NCBI RefSeq assembly: GCF_015082335.1
Contig: NZ_BLRL01000002.1
Coordinates: 410,569 to 474,568, forward strand
Reading direction: 5' to 3'
DNA: 64,000 bases
DNA from: Moritella sp. F3
Lineage (GTDB): Bacteria; Pseudomonadota; Gammaproteobacteria; Enterobacterales; Moritellaceae
Below, piece after piece: positions 53,481 through 63,181 of this stretch. Made by a program: the position numbers and the translations under genes. Numbering within the stretch: position 1 is the first letter of the stretch; each line of letters starts with the position of its first letter. The notes beneath the pieces were generated by a model. The model made no database searches. It saw only the letters and a list, made by a program, of their open reading frames with translations, and was not told the origin of the DNA.

Positions 53481-54872
53481 TTGCTACATTTAATAGATGA
53501 AATTAAAGAGCTTGGGTTCGTATATAGACCATCACAAAATTCTAATTATGACAAAACACTAAGATTGTTTAACAATGAAACTGAAGCATGCACATTATTC
53601 AGAAAATATCTTTTAACAATTCTAAAAAAAGTATCAACTAACTTTAAAGATAAGCAGTTTGGAACACATTCAAATAGTTTACATATTTATTTAGATGGTA
53701 AATCCATCTTTTCAGCAGAACCAAAGATCAAGTCTGAAACTTGTTTTTTCAACTTTGAAGTAAAAGCTAAAGTTTTAGAAAAATACCCCTTACTGAAAGG
53801 TATGATGGATAAAGAGTATGTTGAAAAACGACGTGAAACTCGTTGGTTAGCCGTGGATATGAAGAAGACATCGAAAATTAAGAATGCTATTGAAGACTTC
53901 TCAAAAGCGTTGTCTTTACCCATTTATTCAGAAATTAAAAACGAAAAAACTAGTCTTATTTCAAACTCTCAATTATTAGATTTATCTAACAAACCAAACA
54001 TGCAGCAATGGTTTAATGAACATCCAAATAGCACTAAGCGAGTATTGGGTGTAGTTGAATATCTAATGAGTCACTTCGACATGGATAATGGTTCTTGTGT
54101 AGTCCATGATTATAAGGACAAACCACAATTTATTTTCAATAGTAGTAAAGCTGATAAATATACCGTTAGGGTATTTCCTAGGATTGATTTCGTTACAGTT
54201 ACTTTTGCAGGACCTCCTTCATGGATAGAAAAACATAACGCAAAAGAATTTCAAGGAAATAGAGGAGGAAACCCTGATGCTGAGGTATCTAAAAATTATC
54301 GCGTTGACTTTAGAATACGAACCACAGATGACTTTAAAGATATAGAAACATTCTTAAATCATGGTGACGTGGCAAACTTCAATATTAAGAACAAAAGTAT
54401 ATGGATAGACACTTTTGATTGGAGCGGATTTAACGAAAAATTGAAACAAACAATATATACTCAAGAAGTGAGTGAACGACTCATCACACAATATGAGCAA
54501 TTACTTGGAAATCATTTCGGTTACTGGCTATCGACACAAATAAATGAGGTGAAAAATATAATTAGAGAAGATAAGGCAGATAAAATAACACGGGAACAGG
54601 TAGACTTCAGTTTTAAACTGAAAGGTGCATTCATTGCTGCTGAGCTAAAATCAACTCGAAACGGGGCTGTGACTGTAAAGTCATGTATACGTAACGCTAT
54701 TGGTCAATTACTCGAATATGCGCTTTATAGAGATGACAATGGATATGAACAACTATGGATTGTTGTTGATAAAAAGCCTAACAAAGTTGATGTCGATTAT
54801 ATAAATACATTGAAGAAAAAATACAATATCCCTTTGAAAATAGTTTATTTTGATGGCAATAAATTCATTTAA
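53481..54872 (+). CDS. PD-(D/E)xK nuclease-like protein (463 aa), TTG start
   Basis: 463 residues. I accept a TTG start at 53481 because AGAGG lies 8 bases upstream and the protein sequence is sensible from there. The C-terminal 90 residues hold a PD-(D/E)xK core: VDFSFKLKGAFIAAELKST (Asp375, Glu388-x-Lys390), then RNAIGQLLEYALY and LWIVVDKKP. The first 370 residues are unknown (TWKRRETRWLAVDM-like basic region near 115, VRVFPRIDFVTVTFAGP). It could be a nuclease effector of a defence system. It converges with the next, minus-strand nuclease-like gene. Confidence 0.65.
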   Translation: MLHLIDEIKELGFVYRPSQNSNYDKTLRLFNNETEACTLFRKYLLTILKKVSTNFKDKQFGTHSNSLHIYLDGKSIFSAEPKIKSETCFFNFEVKAKVLEKYPLLKGMMDKEYVEKRRETRWLAVDMKKTSKIKNAIEDFSKALSLPIYSEIKNEKTSLISNSQLLDLSNKPNMQQWFNEHPNSTKRVLGVVEYLMSHFDMDNGSCVVHDYKDKPQFIFNSSKADKYTVRVFPRIDFVTVTFAGPPSWIEKHNAKEFQGNRGGNPDAEVSKNYRVDFRIRTTDDFKDIETFLNHGDVANFNIKNKSIWIDTFDWSGFNEKLKQTIYTQEVSERLITQYEQLLGNHFGYWLSTQINEVKNIIREDKADKITREQVDFSFKLKGAFIAAELKSTRNGAVTVKSCIRNAIGQLLEYALYRDDNGYEQLWIVVDKKPNKVDVDYINTLKKKYNIPLKIVYFDGNKFI

Positions 54873-54971
54873 AACCAAATAGGGTCTCATTAATCAATTC
54901 AAACACAAAGTAATACAGACCCTAAGCCTAAAGGCTCTTTCGTTAGTAGGCTGTTACCTGACCTACTAAAT

Positions 54972-55598
54972 TTAAGTCTTTATGATATCTGGTCCATTAA
55001 TTGCGAGCAGTAATTTAAAATATTTGTCAGAGGATGGGTCATCTTTAGTCTCAGATACTACACAAAGTTCCCAGTCATCACTAAAAGCTTCTTTAGACAT
55101 CCACTTATTACGTGCTTCTTGCATATTTTTAGCATCGCTCATCCATATAGAGGACAAGAGGACTCTGTATACTTTTTTAGCACTGCTTTTGCTAATTATA
55201 GATTCAGATTCATCGATTTGAATTAGTCGTTTTGAATCTCTGCTAATACTCTTCAGAGCTATTTCAGAGTTGTATTTACCGTTAGTTTTATATTGTCTAA
55301 TTCTCTTAGCCTCAAGTATTACAATCGATTCTCTTGTTGTAATTTGAATTGCAGCATCTAACCTCGCAGGTCTTGCATTCTTTTTTCCTTTCTTTCCTTT
55401 TAAGCATTGAACTTCAAGCCAAGCTGATACATTTTCATATCCACAAATTTGCTTAATGGATTCAATGTATATACTTACAAGGTTTACTTCATGAATTCCG
55501 CCATGCCCTTTTCCAGGGAAATAATCAGACATCATTTTTGTATGAACTTCTAAAGCTTTTTCATTTGCATCTTTAAGAATCTTAATCACATCAGTCAT
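54972..55598 (-). CDS. PD-(D/E)xK-like protein (208 aa)
   Basis: I start at the ATG at 55598, with GGAG 8 bases upstream; the frame reaches 55721, but that part has no ribosome site. The core RLDAAIQITTRESIVILEAKRI (Asp81, Glu96-x-Lys98) with WLEVQCLKG before it is a restriction-enzyme-like fold. It ends with a small WELCVVSET strand region. It may be a solo restriction enzyme or a repair nuclease. It is divergent from the gene at 55939 across a region with a 31-bp palindrome. Confidence 0.65.
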   Translation of the reverse strand: MTDVIKILKDANEKALEVHTKMMSDYFPGKGHGGIHEVNLVSIYIESIKQICGYENVSAWLEVQCLKGKKGKKNARPARLDAAIQITTRESIVILEAKRIRQYKTNGKYNSEIALKSISRDSKRLIQIDESESIISKSSAKKVYRVLLSSIWMSDAKNMQEARNKWMSKEAFSDDWELCVVSETKDDPSSDKYFKLLLAINGPDIIKT

Positions 55599-55759
55599 AT
55601 CTATCTCCACCCATATTTTTACGACCTTTAGGGTCTGACTACTCGTCACTGACGCCCCATTATCACTTGATAACAGTAATTTATATTGGTCTGAATTCGT
55701 TAACAGCCATAACAACACCATAAAAATGTCATCTGAAATTTGTTTTTTCTAACATATAA

Positions 55760-55790
55760 CAACTAAGTCTTAGTGACTAAGACTTAGTTG
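55760..55790. repeat. 31-bp perfect palindrome in a divergent promoter region
   Basis: Two 15-base arms, CAACTAAGTCTTAGT and its exact complement, around a single G (55775). Each arm also holds the near-palindrome CTAAGTCTTAG. It lies in the 340-base gap between the divergent genes at 55598 and 55939, so it is not a terminator of either. It could be an operator for a dimeric regulator or a protein-recognition site. Confidence 0.9.
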
Positions 55791-55938
55791 TCTCCAAATT
55801 TGAACCGAGCCACCTACAAATATCTTTCACCACTATAACCTGAGCATGTCTTAAATAATCTGAGAATTCAGTCGTTCCCCAAATCGCTAATTTTTTAATG
55901 TATGGTTAAACACCTAATACTATAACGGAAATTTAAGA

Positions 55939-56778
55939 ATGAAATTAGCATCGAATTCACTAATAAAAAAAATATTAACCACACTTACTGGAACAATCAA
56001 AATTGAGCCCGTAAATTTAAAATCGAGAATAGAGAAGGATCCAGAGTTAATACCTAAATCTCCCTTTCCAACCAGAACAATTGACTCAGGTAGTATTATC
56101 AAACTGCAAGATCTGAGAATTGAACGAGGTTATAAATACTCTCTAGACTACCCACATAATTACTCGTTAAGTATTAGATCTATAATAACGAGTAATATTA
56201 TTGATTCATTTAGTTGTGATATTAGGGACATTGAGGGGCTATCTGCATCAAAATCAAATTTAAATGAATTTAAAACACTAGATGAATTTGCTCAAAAACG
56301 AACAAAAGATTATATATCAGAGATAACAAAAGATAGGTTAAATGAAAATTTGGCTCATAGGGGGATTCGTATTCTCCGTGGTTTTCAGTCAGATTATCTC
56401 GCTATACACGAATGGGACCCACGACTTTTCTATATAAATTGTGACGGGTCACACCATCTTGCAGCAGCTAGGTATATTGCAAAAAAACTAGATCACTCAG
56501 TTCCAATAAATGGAAAACTTCAACAATATAATTTCGATAAGATCGAATTAAAACGGCTACTAGATGATTTCAATGTAACCATTATTTCAAATCATGATTA
56601 TAGACTCCTAAAAGAAATCGAATTATTTCGCGCAACATATCTAATTGCACCGCTTAATTACCGCAGTCATGAGGTGATTCTTCTGCCAAAAGATGAACTT
56701 CGCTCAACAAAGGTCTTTGATTTGCTAATTAAAAACAACGCATTTGATGGGAATACCTATTTGAAAAGATTCATTTAA
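55939..56778 (+). CDS. ParB/sulfiredoxin-like protein of unknown role (279 aa)
   Basis: 279 residues. Segment NCDGSHHLAAARYIAKKL (about 167-184) resembles the DGNHRLAAA motif of ParB/sulfiredoxin-fold proteins, which bind CTP, ATP or DNA. The N-terminal 140 residues are unknown (LRIERGYKYSLDYPHNYSL). The C-terminus includes YRLLKEIELFRATYLIAPLNYRS. Its place at the end of the cargo, beside the 31-bp palindrome, allows a role in DNA binding or nucleotide sensing, but the sequence does not settle this. Confidence 0.6.
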   Translation: MKLASNSLIKKILTTLTGTIKIEPVNLKSRIEKDPELIPKSPFPTRTIDSGSIIKLQDLRIERGYKYSLDYPHNYSLSIRSIITSNIIDSFSCDIRDIEGLSASKSNLNEFKTLDEFAQKRTKDYISEITKDRLNENLAHRGIRILRGFQSDYLAIHEWDPRLFYINCDGSHHLAAARYIAKKLDHSVPINGKLQQYNFDKIELKRLLDDFNVTIISNHDYRLLKEIELFRATYLIAPLNYRSHEVILLPKDELRSTKVFDLLIKNNAFDGNTYLKRFI

Positions 56779-56859
56779 TATGTATATAGGTTCAGAGTAG
56801 TAACTGAGGGTAACAGATGAATAAGCCCTCAATTACCCGCCCGAGTCACTCAACGTAAC

Positions 56860-57174
56860 CTAATCAAATCCATTCTTAATACAATCCAACTCAGAAGGTG
56901 ATACACCCATCGATATAATCGCTAAATCATCATGCGCGATCCCCACTCGTTCACCACTCCCATGAAGAAGATAAGAACTGCCAGTGCGAGTATAAGCCTC
57001 TCTCTTCTCTGGGCTTATCTTAAGTAACCTAGACGTACATACATAATCACCAGTCTTAAACCTGCCTTGCTCATCGTGAATGACGATTCCCCAAAGAACC
57101 TTACCGATACGTTCTTCAAACAGCTTATCTTTGTACACATCAACAATGTACCAGTCTTTAATCTCAGTAATCAT
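56860..57174 (-). CDS. Unknown small protein, sixth gene of the tns operon
   Basis: 104 residues, starting 8 bases after the tnsD stop, hence translated from the same message. Sequence: DWYIVDVYKDKLFEERIGKV, LWGIVIHDEQGRFKTGDYV, TRTGSSYLLHG. It looks like a small beta-rich domain. In Tn7 this slot holds tnsE (538 residues), with which it shares nothing visible. It might regulate transposition, bind target DNA, or be the first cargo gene. I do not recognise the family. Confidence 0.7.
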   Translation of the reverse strand: MITEIKDWYIVDVYKDKLFEERIGKVLWGIVIHDEQGRFKTGDYVCTSRLLKISPEKREAYTRTGSSYLLHGSGERVGIAHDDLAIISMGVSPSELDCIKNGFD

Positions 57175-57182
57175 GCTAACTC

Positions 57183-58616
57183 CTATCGAACATATCTTTT
57201 ATTACGGGGGATTTCAGTCGGTATATTCTGATATAACCACTCTTTTTCGTGCTTATACAACCATATGTAACTAGCAGCTCTCGCAAGCTTTATTTCATTT
57301 CTAGTCACATTTAGATTTGCTTGAACATAGTGAATTATTTGATTCTGATGGCGAGTAAAATCGGCAACATACCAGATACGCTTTCTTAGTAACTTGAGCT
57401 CTTGATGCTTAGTTAACACCTTCTCGATAGCTGCTACAGACAAATCAAATTCAGCGGCTACATCTTGTGTTTTCTCGCCAATAAAAAGTTTACGCCAGAT
57501 AGCTCGTTCAATATTTTCATATACCTTTGATGGCCTGGTGTTAACGACAATGCCCTGCTGCTGAGCTTTTATTTTCAGGGTGCTAACTGTTGTAGAAAAC
57601 ATCTCAGCAACTGTGCGTAAGCTCTCACCTTGTTTCAAGCATGCTATTGCCTTACTCCATTGAGGCTCACTTTTAGTCATCCATTTTTTCTGAGGTATTT
57701 GAGGATCTAAATCAGCGGCATCACCTGGTAAACACTGACGGAAGTTGGACCAACTTCCAAAAAGGACATAGATCAGAAACAGATGTTTAAGCGGCTGATG
57801 ATTACAATCGGAACGATAGAATAAACATTCAGGGTACTGTCCTTTTTGGGCCTGCACAGCCAAACGTTGAAATGCGGGTGAAAATTGAGATAACGCATTT
57901 AGTTTATCAAGTAAAAAGCTTTTCAGTAATTTTTGCCTTACTCTCCCAGTACTGGTTTGAAGCCCAAGCTCTCGCAACTGAAACACATATAGCGGATTAA
58001 TATTATTTATCGTTAAATTTGATGAAATATCACTAAACTCATCAGCAATGAGGCTGCTTAACTCACGCTCCTCAACTATTCCTATTTCTTGCATGCAACT
58101 TAACTCTGGCAATAATACTTTAACAGAACGCCTTCTGACCCCATTTAAATGGCAGTAATGAATAGGACATACAGTAATACCAATGAGTTGATGTATTTTA
58201 TGCCAATATGCTAGTCCATATTTCTCGTTGTCTGAAACCACGCACTGTGGACAATATTTTAGATACTGTCCTGATGCAATTCTATTTGCCACCATACCTA
58301 AATTGCTTTGCAAGCTCGCTGTGTGTCCAGATTTAAGTGCTTCAAAAGCTAATTTATAATCTTTTTCTAATAGAAATGGTTCGTAATAATGGAGGCTGGT
58401 CATCTGGTTAATTAACTCATTTAAACTAACACCAGATAGTTCTGAGAGCTGAGGCAAAAAGACAGGAAACTCATTAGTTGGTCTCGAACTATTAATACCA
58501 AACATCGGTAGTGTGTAGTAACGAAAACTTGAATGAGCGGCCTGAAGATGAAACCGGCATATCCAGCTAAAAATAGTTTCGTCAGGTAACGAATTAGGAA
58601 ACAACATATCCGGCAT
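57183..58616 (-). CDS. tnsD: TnsD-like target-selection protein (TniQ family)
   Basis: 477 residues. N-terminal TniQ domain (PDETIFSWICRFHLQAAHSSF) with zinc ligands CPQC (YCPQCVVSDNEKYGLAYWH) and CPIHYCHL, then a long C-terminal part with HTH-like repeats (CLKQGESLRTVAEMFSTTVS, KTQDVAAEFDLSVAAIEKVL) as in TnsD of Tn7 (508 residues). TnsD proteins bind a fixed chromosomal site and recruit TnsC. The target here is not known; from the geometry it should be the 3' end of a gene to the right of the element. Confidence 0.9.
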   Translation of the reverse strand: MPDMLFPNSLPDETIFSWICRFHLQAAHSSFRYYTLPMFGINSSRPTNEFPVFLPQLSELSGVSLNELINQMTSLHYYEPFLLEKDYKLAFEALKSGHTASLQSNLGMVANRIASGQYLKYCPQCVVSDNEKYGLAYWHKIHQLIGITVCPIHYCHLNGVRRRSVKVLLPELSCMQEIGIVEERELSSLIADEFSDISSNLTINNINPLYVFQLRELGLQTSTGRVRQKLLKSFLLDKLNALSQFSPAFQRLAVQAQKGQYPECLFYRSDCNHQPLKHLFLIYVLFGSWSNFRQCLPGDAADLDPQIPQKKWMTKSEPQWSKAIACLKQGESLRTVAEMFSTTVSTLKIKAQQQGIVVNTRPSKVYENIERAIWRKLFIGEKTQDVAAEFDLSVAAIEKVLTKHQELKLLRKRIWYVADFTRHQNQIIHYVQANLNVTRNEIKLARAASYIWLYKHEKEWLYQNIPTEIPRNKRYVR

Positions 58617-58629
58617 GATTAAATCCCAC

Positions 58630-59517
58630 TTAATTCAAGCCAAGCTTGGCTCTCTGCCAATAAGCAAGAGCAACCCAATATATCGGGTTCCTCACACCTT
58701 GCGCTTTATGGATATTGGCAAACATTGAACTTAAAATGTTTGTCTTTCCTCGTTGCGTTGATCTTGTATAGTCTCGAAAAATATATTTAATGAGTACTGG
58801 GCCCAAAGCGGATTCAAAATGTGGATTATGTAATTCACATATAGCTTTCCGCTTTGGTAAGCTTTGAATATTAAGCCCCAAAAGCTCAATTAATCGATGT
58901 TTTATATCAGCCACGGTAGAAGGCTGATTATGAGAGATGGCATCGATTTTCCATACAAATGATTGCCAACATTTTAGATCGCCACTTATACGTGATAATA
59001 CAGGGTTCCAAGCAACAACTTGATGAGGCAGTATTTCAGTGAACAAGTTTTTAACTGGTTCAACTCCTTTATCCAGCGTACAGTGGTGTTTATAGCACTC
59101 AAAAACACTCGGCAACTGATGCTTCGCATGCCAATAGCTCGTTCCATATGTAACTAAGTCATCTTGCCTGCATTTTTTACAGCTATGCCAACTAGTATCA
59201 AAACCAAATAGCTGTTGCTCATTCATATGATTAAATAGCTGTAAGCGTGTATCTTCTACATCAATGATCTGCCCAACCGACATCTGCCACAAAGGGACAA
59301 CGCTGTGAGCTTTAATCGTTTCATCTCTATCTTCTAAATGGGTAATCAACTTTTCAGCTGTAGATGAAAAAACTTTATTGGCATGAAGAAACCTATCTTG
59401 AATACCCACGTTTTTTTGAAAAGTGATAAAGTCACCATAGCCTGAGAGTTTGTATAAACGTAGCAACAATGAGAAAAGGTGCTCATTAGGAAATGCTCGA
59501 AAAAGCGCTAAATTCAT
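58630..59517 (-). CDS. tniQ: Short TniQ-family protein
   Basis: 295 residues. TniQ domain FRAFPNEHLFSLLLRLYKLSGYG with zinc ligands CKKC and CYKH (HSCKKCRQDDLVTYGTSYWH, VFECYKHHC). It lacks the long HTH-rich C-terminus of TnsD. Its start overlaps the tnsC stop (ATGA) and tnsD follows 13 bases later. Short TniQ proteins serve CRISPR-guided transposons by linking Cascade to TnsC; here no Cas genes are seen, so it may work with TnsD or with another guide. Confidence 0.88.
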   Translation of the reverse strand: MNLALFRAFPNEHLFSLLLRLYKLSGYGDFITFQKNVGIQDRFLHANKVFSSTAEKLITHLEDRDETIKAHSVVPLWQMSVGQIIDVEDTRLQLFNHMNEQQLFGFDTSWHSCKKCRQDDLVTYGTSYWHAKHQLPSVFECYKHHCTLDKGVEPVKNLFTEILPHQVVAWNPVLSRISGDLKCWQSFVWKIDAISHNQPSTVADIKHRLIELLGLNIQSLPKRKAICELHNPHFESALGPVLIKYIFRDYTRSTQRGKTNILSSMFANIHKAQGVRNPIYWVALAYWQRAKLGLN

Positions 59518-60911
59518 AGTGGGATCCCTTCGTAGCCATCATCATCGATAGGCATGCTTGAAGAAATCATTGCTGATTCTTTTTCTAAACGTTTAACTAT
59601 TTGCTCTTCTTTTTTAGTCAGCTTGTACTCAGGTAAATAACGCTCGACTTGATCATAAATAGCTTTAGCTTCTTGACCTTTAAACTTATTTTCAGATGCA
59701 ATTTTCAGTAGTTTTTTAACTAAAATATTGACTTCTTTATCTAGCTTAATATTCGTATTCATTAGATCGTCAAACGCATCTACTTTCCCATGTCTTAAAG
59801 CAATAATCGCCGGTTTCATTACAGCAAATTTTGTATCAAAAATATGATCAAATACTTCAATCGAAAAACATTCTATGTCATATCTAATGCAATATTTATT
59901 CGCTTGCTCAATTAGGAAAAACAGGCAGTGCGGTATACCTTGAGTGATGCTATATACCTTGTTTTCTAATGTCGGAGTTAACTCCAAAAAACTAGGTAAT
60001 AGCTGATAATCCCAAGCATACTCAACAAGCATTTTCCAATCATCATCACACTTTGAAAAGTTAACCCATTCATGCGGGATCCCTATACGTCGAGCATTAG
60101 TAAAATCCTTCTCTGCTAAATTATTAGCTTTCGATGTACCTATTTTTATTGTCGGGATATGTGCAACTTGAGTCAGTTCATCAAAGAGAGTGAAAATTAA
60201 CTTTCGTTCATTTGGTGCTGCAAAACAAATGTTATGAATTTCATCAAAGATAATAACTCCAATGAGTAAAGTCGTACACAATGTGACAATTTTATCTATA
60301 CAACGTTTTCGCGAGAGACCTTCATACTGGATCTTATAATCAGTCTTTAATACTTTATCAATTTCACGTGCAATAACTAGGCATATTTCTTTACTATCAG
60401 CTTCACCAGGTATATTGACTTTAATGTAAACAAATTGCAAAACCTCCTTTCCCATAGGTCCATCTTGCTCATGCTTTAGAACAGGCTTCAACAGCGTTAA
60501 AATACTATCAACTAATGTTGTTTTCCCCATCCCACTAAATCCAGTTAATTTCAATGATGGTGCTGTAGTACGGGTTCGTTTATAGCTATCCGTTGCTACC
60601 GCATTTTGCCACCGTTGTGTATCTTCATTAAGAGGATTCCTCTCCTGATATCCCTCTTTAAGAGTATTAAGAAAGTCACAATACACATCATAATACTGAG
60701 ATGTAGGCAATACCGATTTCATTACGTTAGCAGACTTTTGCTCTAATGTTTCTACATCTAAATCAACCATATTCTCAGGTATCTCTACTTCATCAACTAC
60801 TGCATCCCAAAATTTATCAGCACTGAGTCGTAGTGGTAATGCCTCAATGAATGGGTTACCACGGTAGTCACTATTATTTGAAGGAATATATTTAGCTACT
60901 TGGAATGACAT
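59514..60911 (-). CDS. tnsC: TnsC-like AAA+ ATPase, transposition regulator
   Basis: 465 residues. Walker A GFSGMGKTT (124-132), Walker B IGVIIFDEIHN (217-227), sensor-like IKIGTSKANN. AAA+ proteins of this family form filaments on DNA, pass the target signal from TniQ/TnsD to TnsA and TnsB, and provide target immunity. The start shares one base with the tnsB stop (TAATG) and the stop overlaps the tniQ start. Length is between TnsC of CAST elements and of Tn7. Confidence 0.93.
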   Translation of the reverse strand: MSFQVAKYIPSNNSDYRGNPFIEALPLRLSADKFWDAVVDEVEIPENMVDLDVETLEQKSANVMKSVLPTSQYYDVYCDFLNTLKEGYQERNPLNEDTQRWQNAVATDSYKRTRTTAPSLKLTGFSGMGKTTLVDSILTLLKPVLKHEQDGPMGKEVLQFVYIKVNIPGEADSKEICLVIAREIDKVLKTDYKIQYEGLSRKRCIDKIVTLCTTLLIGVIIFDEIHNICFAAPNERKLIFTLFDELTQVAHIPTIKIGTSKANNLAEKDFTNARRIGIPHEWVNFSKCDDDWKMLVEYAWDYQLLPSFLELTPTLENKVYSITQGIPHCLFFLIEQANKYCIRYDIECFSIEVFDHIFDTKFAVMKPAIIALRHGKVDAFDDLMNTNIKLDKEVNILVKKLLKIASENKFKGQEAKAIYDQVERYLPEYKLTKKEEQIVKRLEKESAMISSSMPIDDDGYEGIPL

Positions 60912-63181
60912 TATGAATTTCCTCTTTTACGTTTTCGCTCTGCACGCTTAGCCGCAAAAATAGCCGACGTCGTACTTTTTGAATGCGGTTTATCAACAAC
61001 AGTAATTGGATCTGGTATTACGTCATGATTTGGAGATACTTCAACTTCATGATTCGTTGGTGCTTCAACGTCAAGAATTTGAGTAAATTGCTCTTTAGCT
61101 AATCCAATTTCGTGTTCTATCGCCTCATCTCGATGAACAGAAATATCCTGAGTATTCGCTTGATTAATATTTATAGGAACTTGTTCATTTCTAGCTGAAG
61201 CTATGAAATCACTGACCGTGATACGTGTTTCACTTTGCTTTTCGTCATGCTTTTCTTTAAGCTTTTTATACTCAACAGATTGCTGTTTCTTATCATATTG
61301 AATGGCTTCATCAGACATGTTTTTATACATCATATCGGAACTTTGCAGGGTCGCAGGGTAAAGCCCGTCCGGTGTTTCAATAAAAATGGTACTCAAGGAA
61401 TAACGCATAAATCGACAAGGTAAACTAGATAAATGTTTCCGGCTTGCATCATCCTGATACCCATTGACCAGCGTCCACTCACAGGTATATTTAAGCCCTA
61501 GCGTCGGCTTCTTACCCTTTTTTCGGCCTAAGTACTTACCCTGTAAAAATAAATAATCACGATGGATAGTTACCTCACCGACTTCAAGTAAATTTTGGTA
61601 AAGCTCTCGGTCATCAACTGGTTTCAAATAACCTGGACGATTTTTTAGCCCCCAATTAAATTTACTCATCGGAATTGATTTGACGCCATCAAGCCTCATT
61701 TCTTTAGTGAGAGGCAAATCTTTAATAGGATAATGATTATTATATCTAGTAATAAAATCGATCAATATTTGGTATAGCTCTCGAATATTTAGTAAGGCAT
61801 CTTTACGAAGGCGTCTTTTTAAGTAGTCCGCAATATTCTTTTTACCAGCTCCAGGGACGACGCCGTATAAAAAATCCTCGAGTGATCTATGCCTCCGTTC
61901 GACAAGACCCTTTTGCTGCGAGTTACCCTCGGTGTTATATACTTGTTCAATTTGTGCATCTTTGCTTAATGAGCGCTCCAACTCCGCTTTGAACTCTGCA
62001 TTATCGACAAAAATAATGCGACACTTTCCAGAAATACCCCATAATTCAGTTAGCTTTACACCAATCTCCTCACAAAATTTGTTTTTATCTCTAAAAGCCA
62101 CCAGAATAACTTCACGAGCCGTATGCGCAGAGGCTTTAGCGAAAGTAAGCAATAAGGCAACCCAAGCACGAGAAAACATATCAATAACAGAATAACAAGT
62201 GGGTTTACCCATACGCTTAGTTCTGGTTTTATCAAACTCATCAACAAGTTCTATATCGAGCGGCGTTTCATCCACTTGGTACACATGCCCAGGACCTTCC
62301 GCGTAGAAGTTTTCGAGATTACCTTTTAGCCCTTTGTGATCTTTATTAAACTTATCTGTTATACCCTGTGCAGCTCGGAACTCATCTTTTCTCCCATCAA
62401 CATAAGCTCTGACATAATTCTTAAACTGTTCATAGCTAATTCGTTGCTCTGCACTGAATCGCTTAAAACTACTAATTTCTCCAGTCATCCCATCAACAAC
62501 AGGATCACTAGCAAAACGGTCTTCATATTCAATAAAAGCTTTAGGGTAAGATTTAGGGGCACCACATTTAATATGCGTATTGGCGATATAGCGGATATTT
62601 TTTTCATCCTTACTATTTCTCATTCGACCAATCACACCATCATCCCTTTTAGGTCCTGTTTTTCTGGTATAATTTTTATTCGACACTTTTCCTGTGCCAG
62701 GTTTTCTCAAAAATGCATTTACATTACAACCCGTTCGTAAATATCGATATATCCAGCCATACATTTGAGTTCGGTCAGCCTTAATGCCAATGGTGGATGC
62801 AACTTCTAAGCATTGCTCAATCAACCTGTTCCCGTAATTTCCAGGTAACAAGAACTGTTCTAAGTTTTTAATGATAGGTTGAATCACTTCAAACTTTTTA
62901 TTCCGAACTTTCAAATCCTTAGGCTTTATAAAACGCTCAGGCATTGCCATGTGTTCCGGCAATTGAAATATACCTTTTCTTATATCTCTTTCCTCTAACG
63001 CCCTCAGTAACATCTGATAACTAAACTGGGCTGGCTTTTTATTTTTACGCATATTCATGGCTAAAACACGATCAGTCGTAGCATCAATAAAAAGGACGAT
63101 ATATGGCGCGTCTATAAATCCATTTTCTTCGCCTCCAACAGGCACTAAAAGATCGTTTAACTGAAGTAATACCTCATCCAT
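60911..63181 (-). CDS. tnsB: TnsB-like DDE transposase
   Basis: 756 residues. The catalytic triad is Asp304 (YQVDETPLDI), Asp393 (IFVDNAEFKA) and Glu428 (KGLVERRHRS), with spacing close to that of Tn7 TnsB (273, 361, 396). An N-terminal DNA-binding part, a Mu-type C-terminal barrel (KYTCEWTLVNGYQ) and a charged tail follow. TnsB cuts the 3' ends, joins them to target DNA and binds the 22-bp end repeats. The start overlaps the tnsA stop by 8 bases. Confidence 0.95.
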   Translation of the reverse strand: MDEVLLQLNDLLVPVGGEENGFIDAPYIVLFIDATTDRVLAMNMRKNKKPAQFSYQMLLRALEERDIRKGIFQLPEHMAMPERFIKPKDLKVRNKKFEVIQPIIKNLEQFLLPGNYGNRLIEQCLEVASTIGIKADRTQMYGWIYRYLRTGCNVNAFLRKPGTGKVSNKNYTRKTGPKRDDGVIGRMRNSKDEKNIRYIANTHIKCGAPKSYPKAFIEYEDRFASDPVVDGMTGEISSFKRFSAEQRISYEQFKNYVRAYVDGRKDEFRAAQGITDKFNKDHKGLKGNLENFYAEGPGHVYQVDETPLDIELVDEFDKTRTKRMGKPTCYSVIDMFSRAWVALLLTFAKASAHTAREVILVAFRDKNKFCEEIGVKLTELWGISGKCRIIFVDNAEFKAELERSLSKDAQIEQVYNTEGNSQQKGLVERRHRSLEDFLYGVVPGAGKKNIADYLKRRLRKDALLNIRELYQILIDFITRYNNHYPIKDLPLTKEMRLDGVKSIPMSKFNWGLKNRPGYLKPVDDRELYQNLLEVGEVTIHRDYLFLQGKYLGRKKGKKPTLGLKYTCEWTLVNGYQDDASRKHLSSLPCRFMRYSLSTIFIETPDGLYPATLQSSDMMYKNMSDEAIQYDKKQQSVEYKKLKEKHDEKQSETRITVSDFIASARNEQVPININQANTQDISVHRDEAIEHEIGLAKEQFTQILDVEAPTNHEVEVSPNHDVIPDPITVVDKPHSKSTTSAIFAAKRAERKRKRGNS

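Noticed and set aside
55599..55721. N-terminal extension of the 208-residue nuclease-like protein
   Set aside because: No ribosome site, and the internal ATG at 55598 has a good GGAG.
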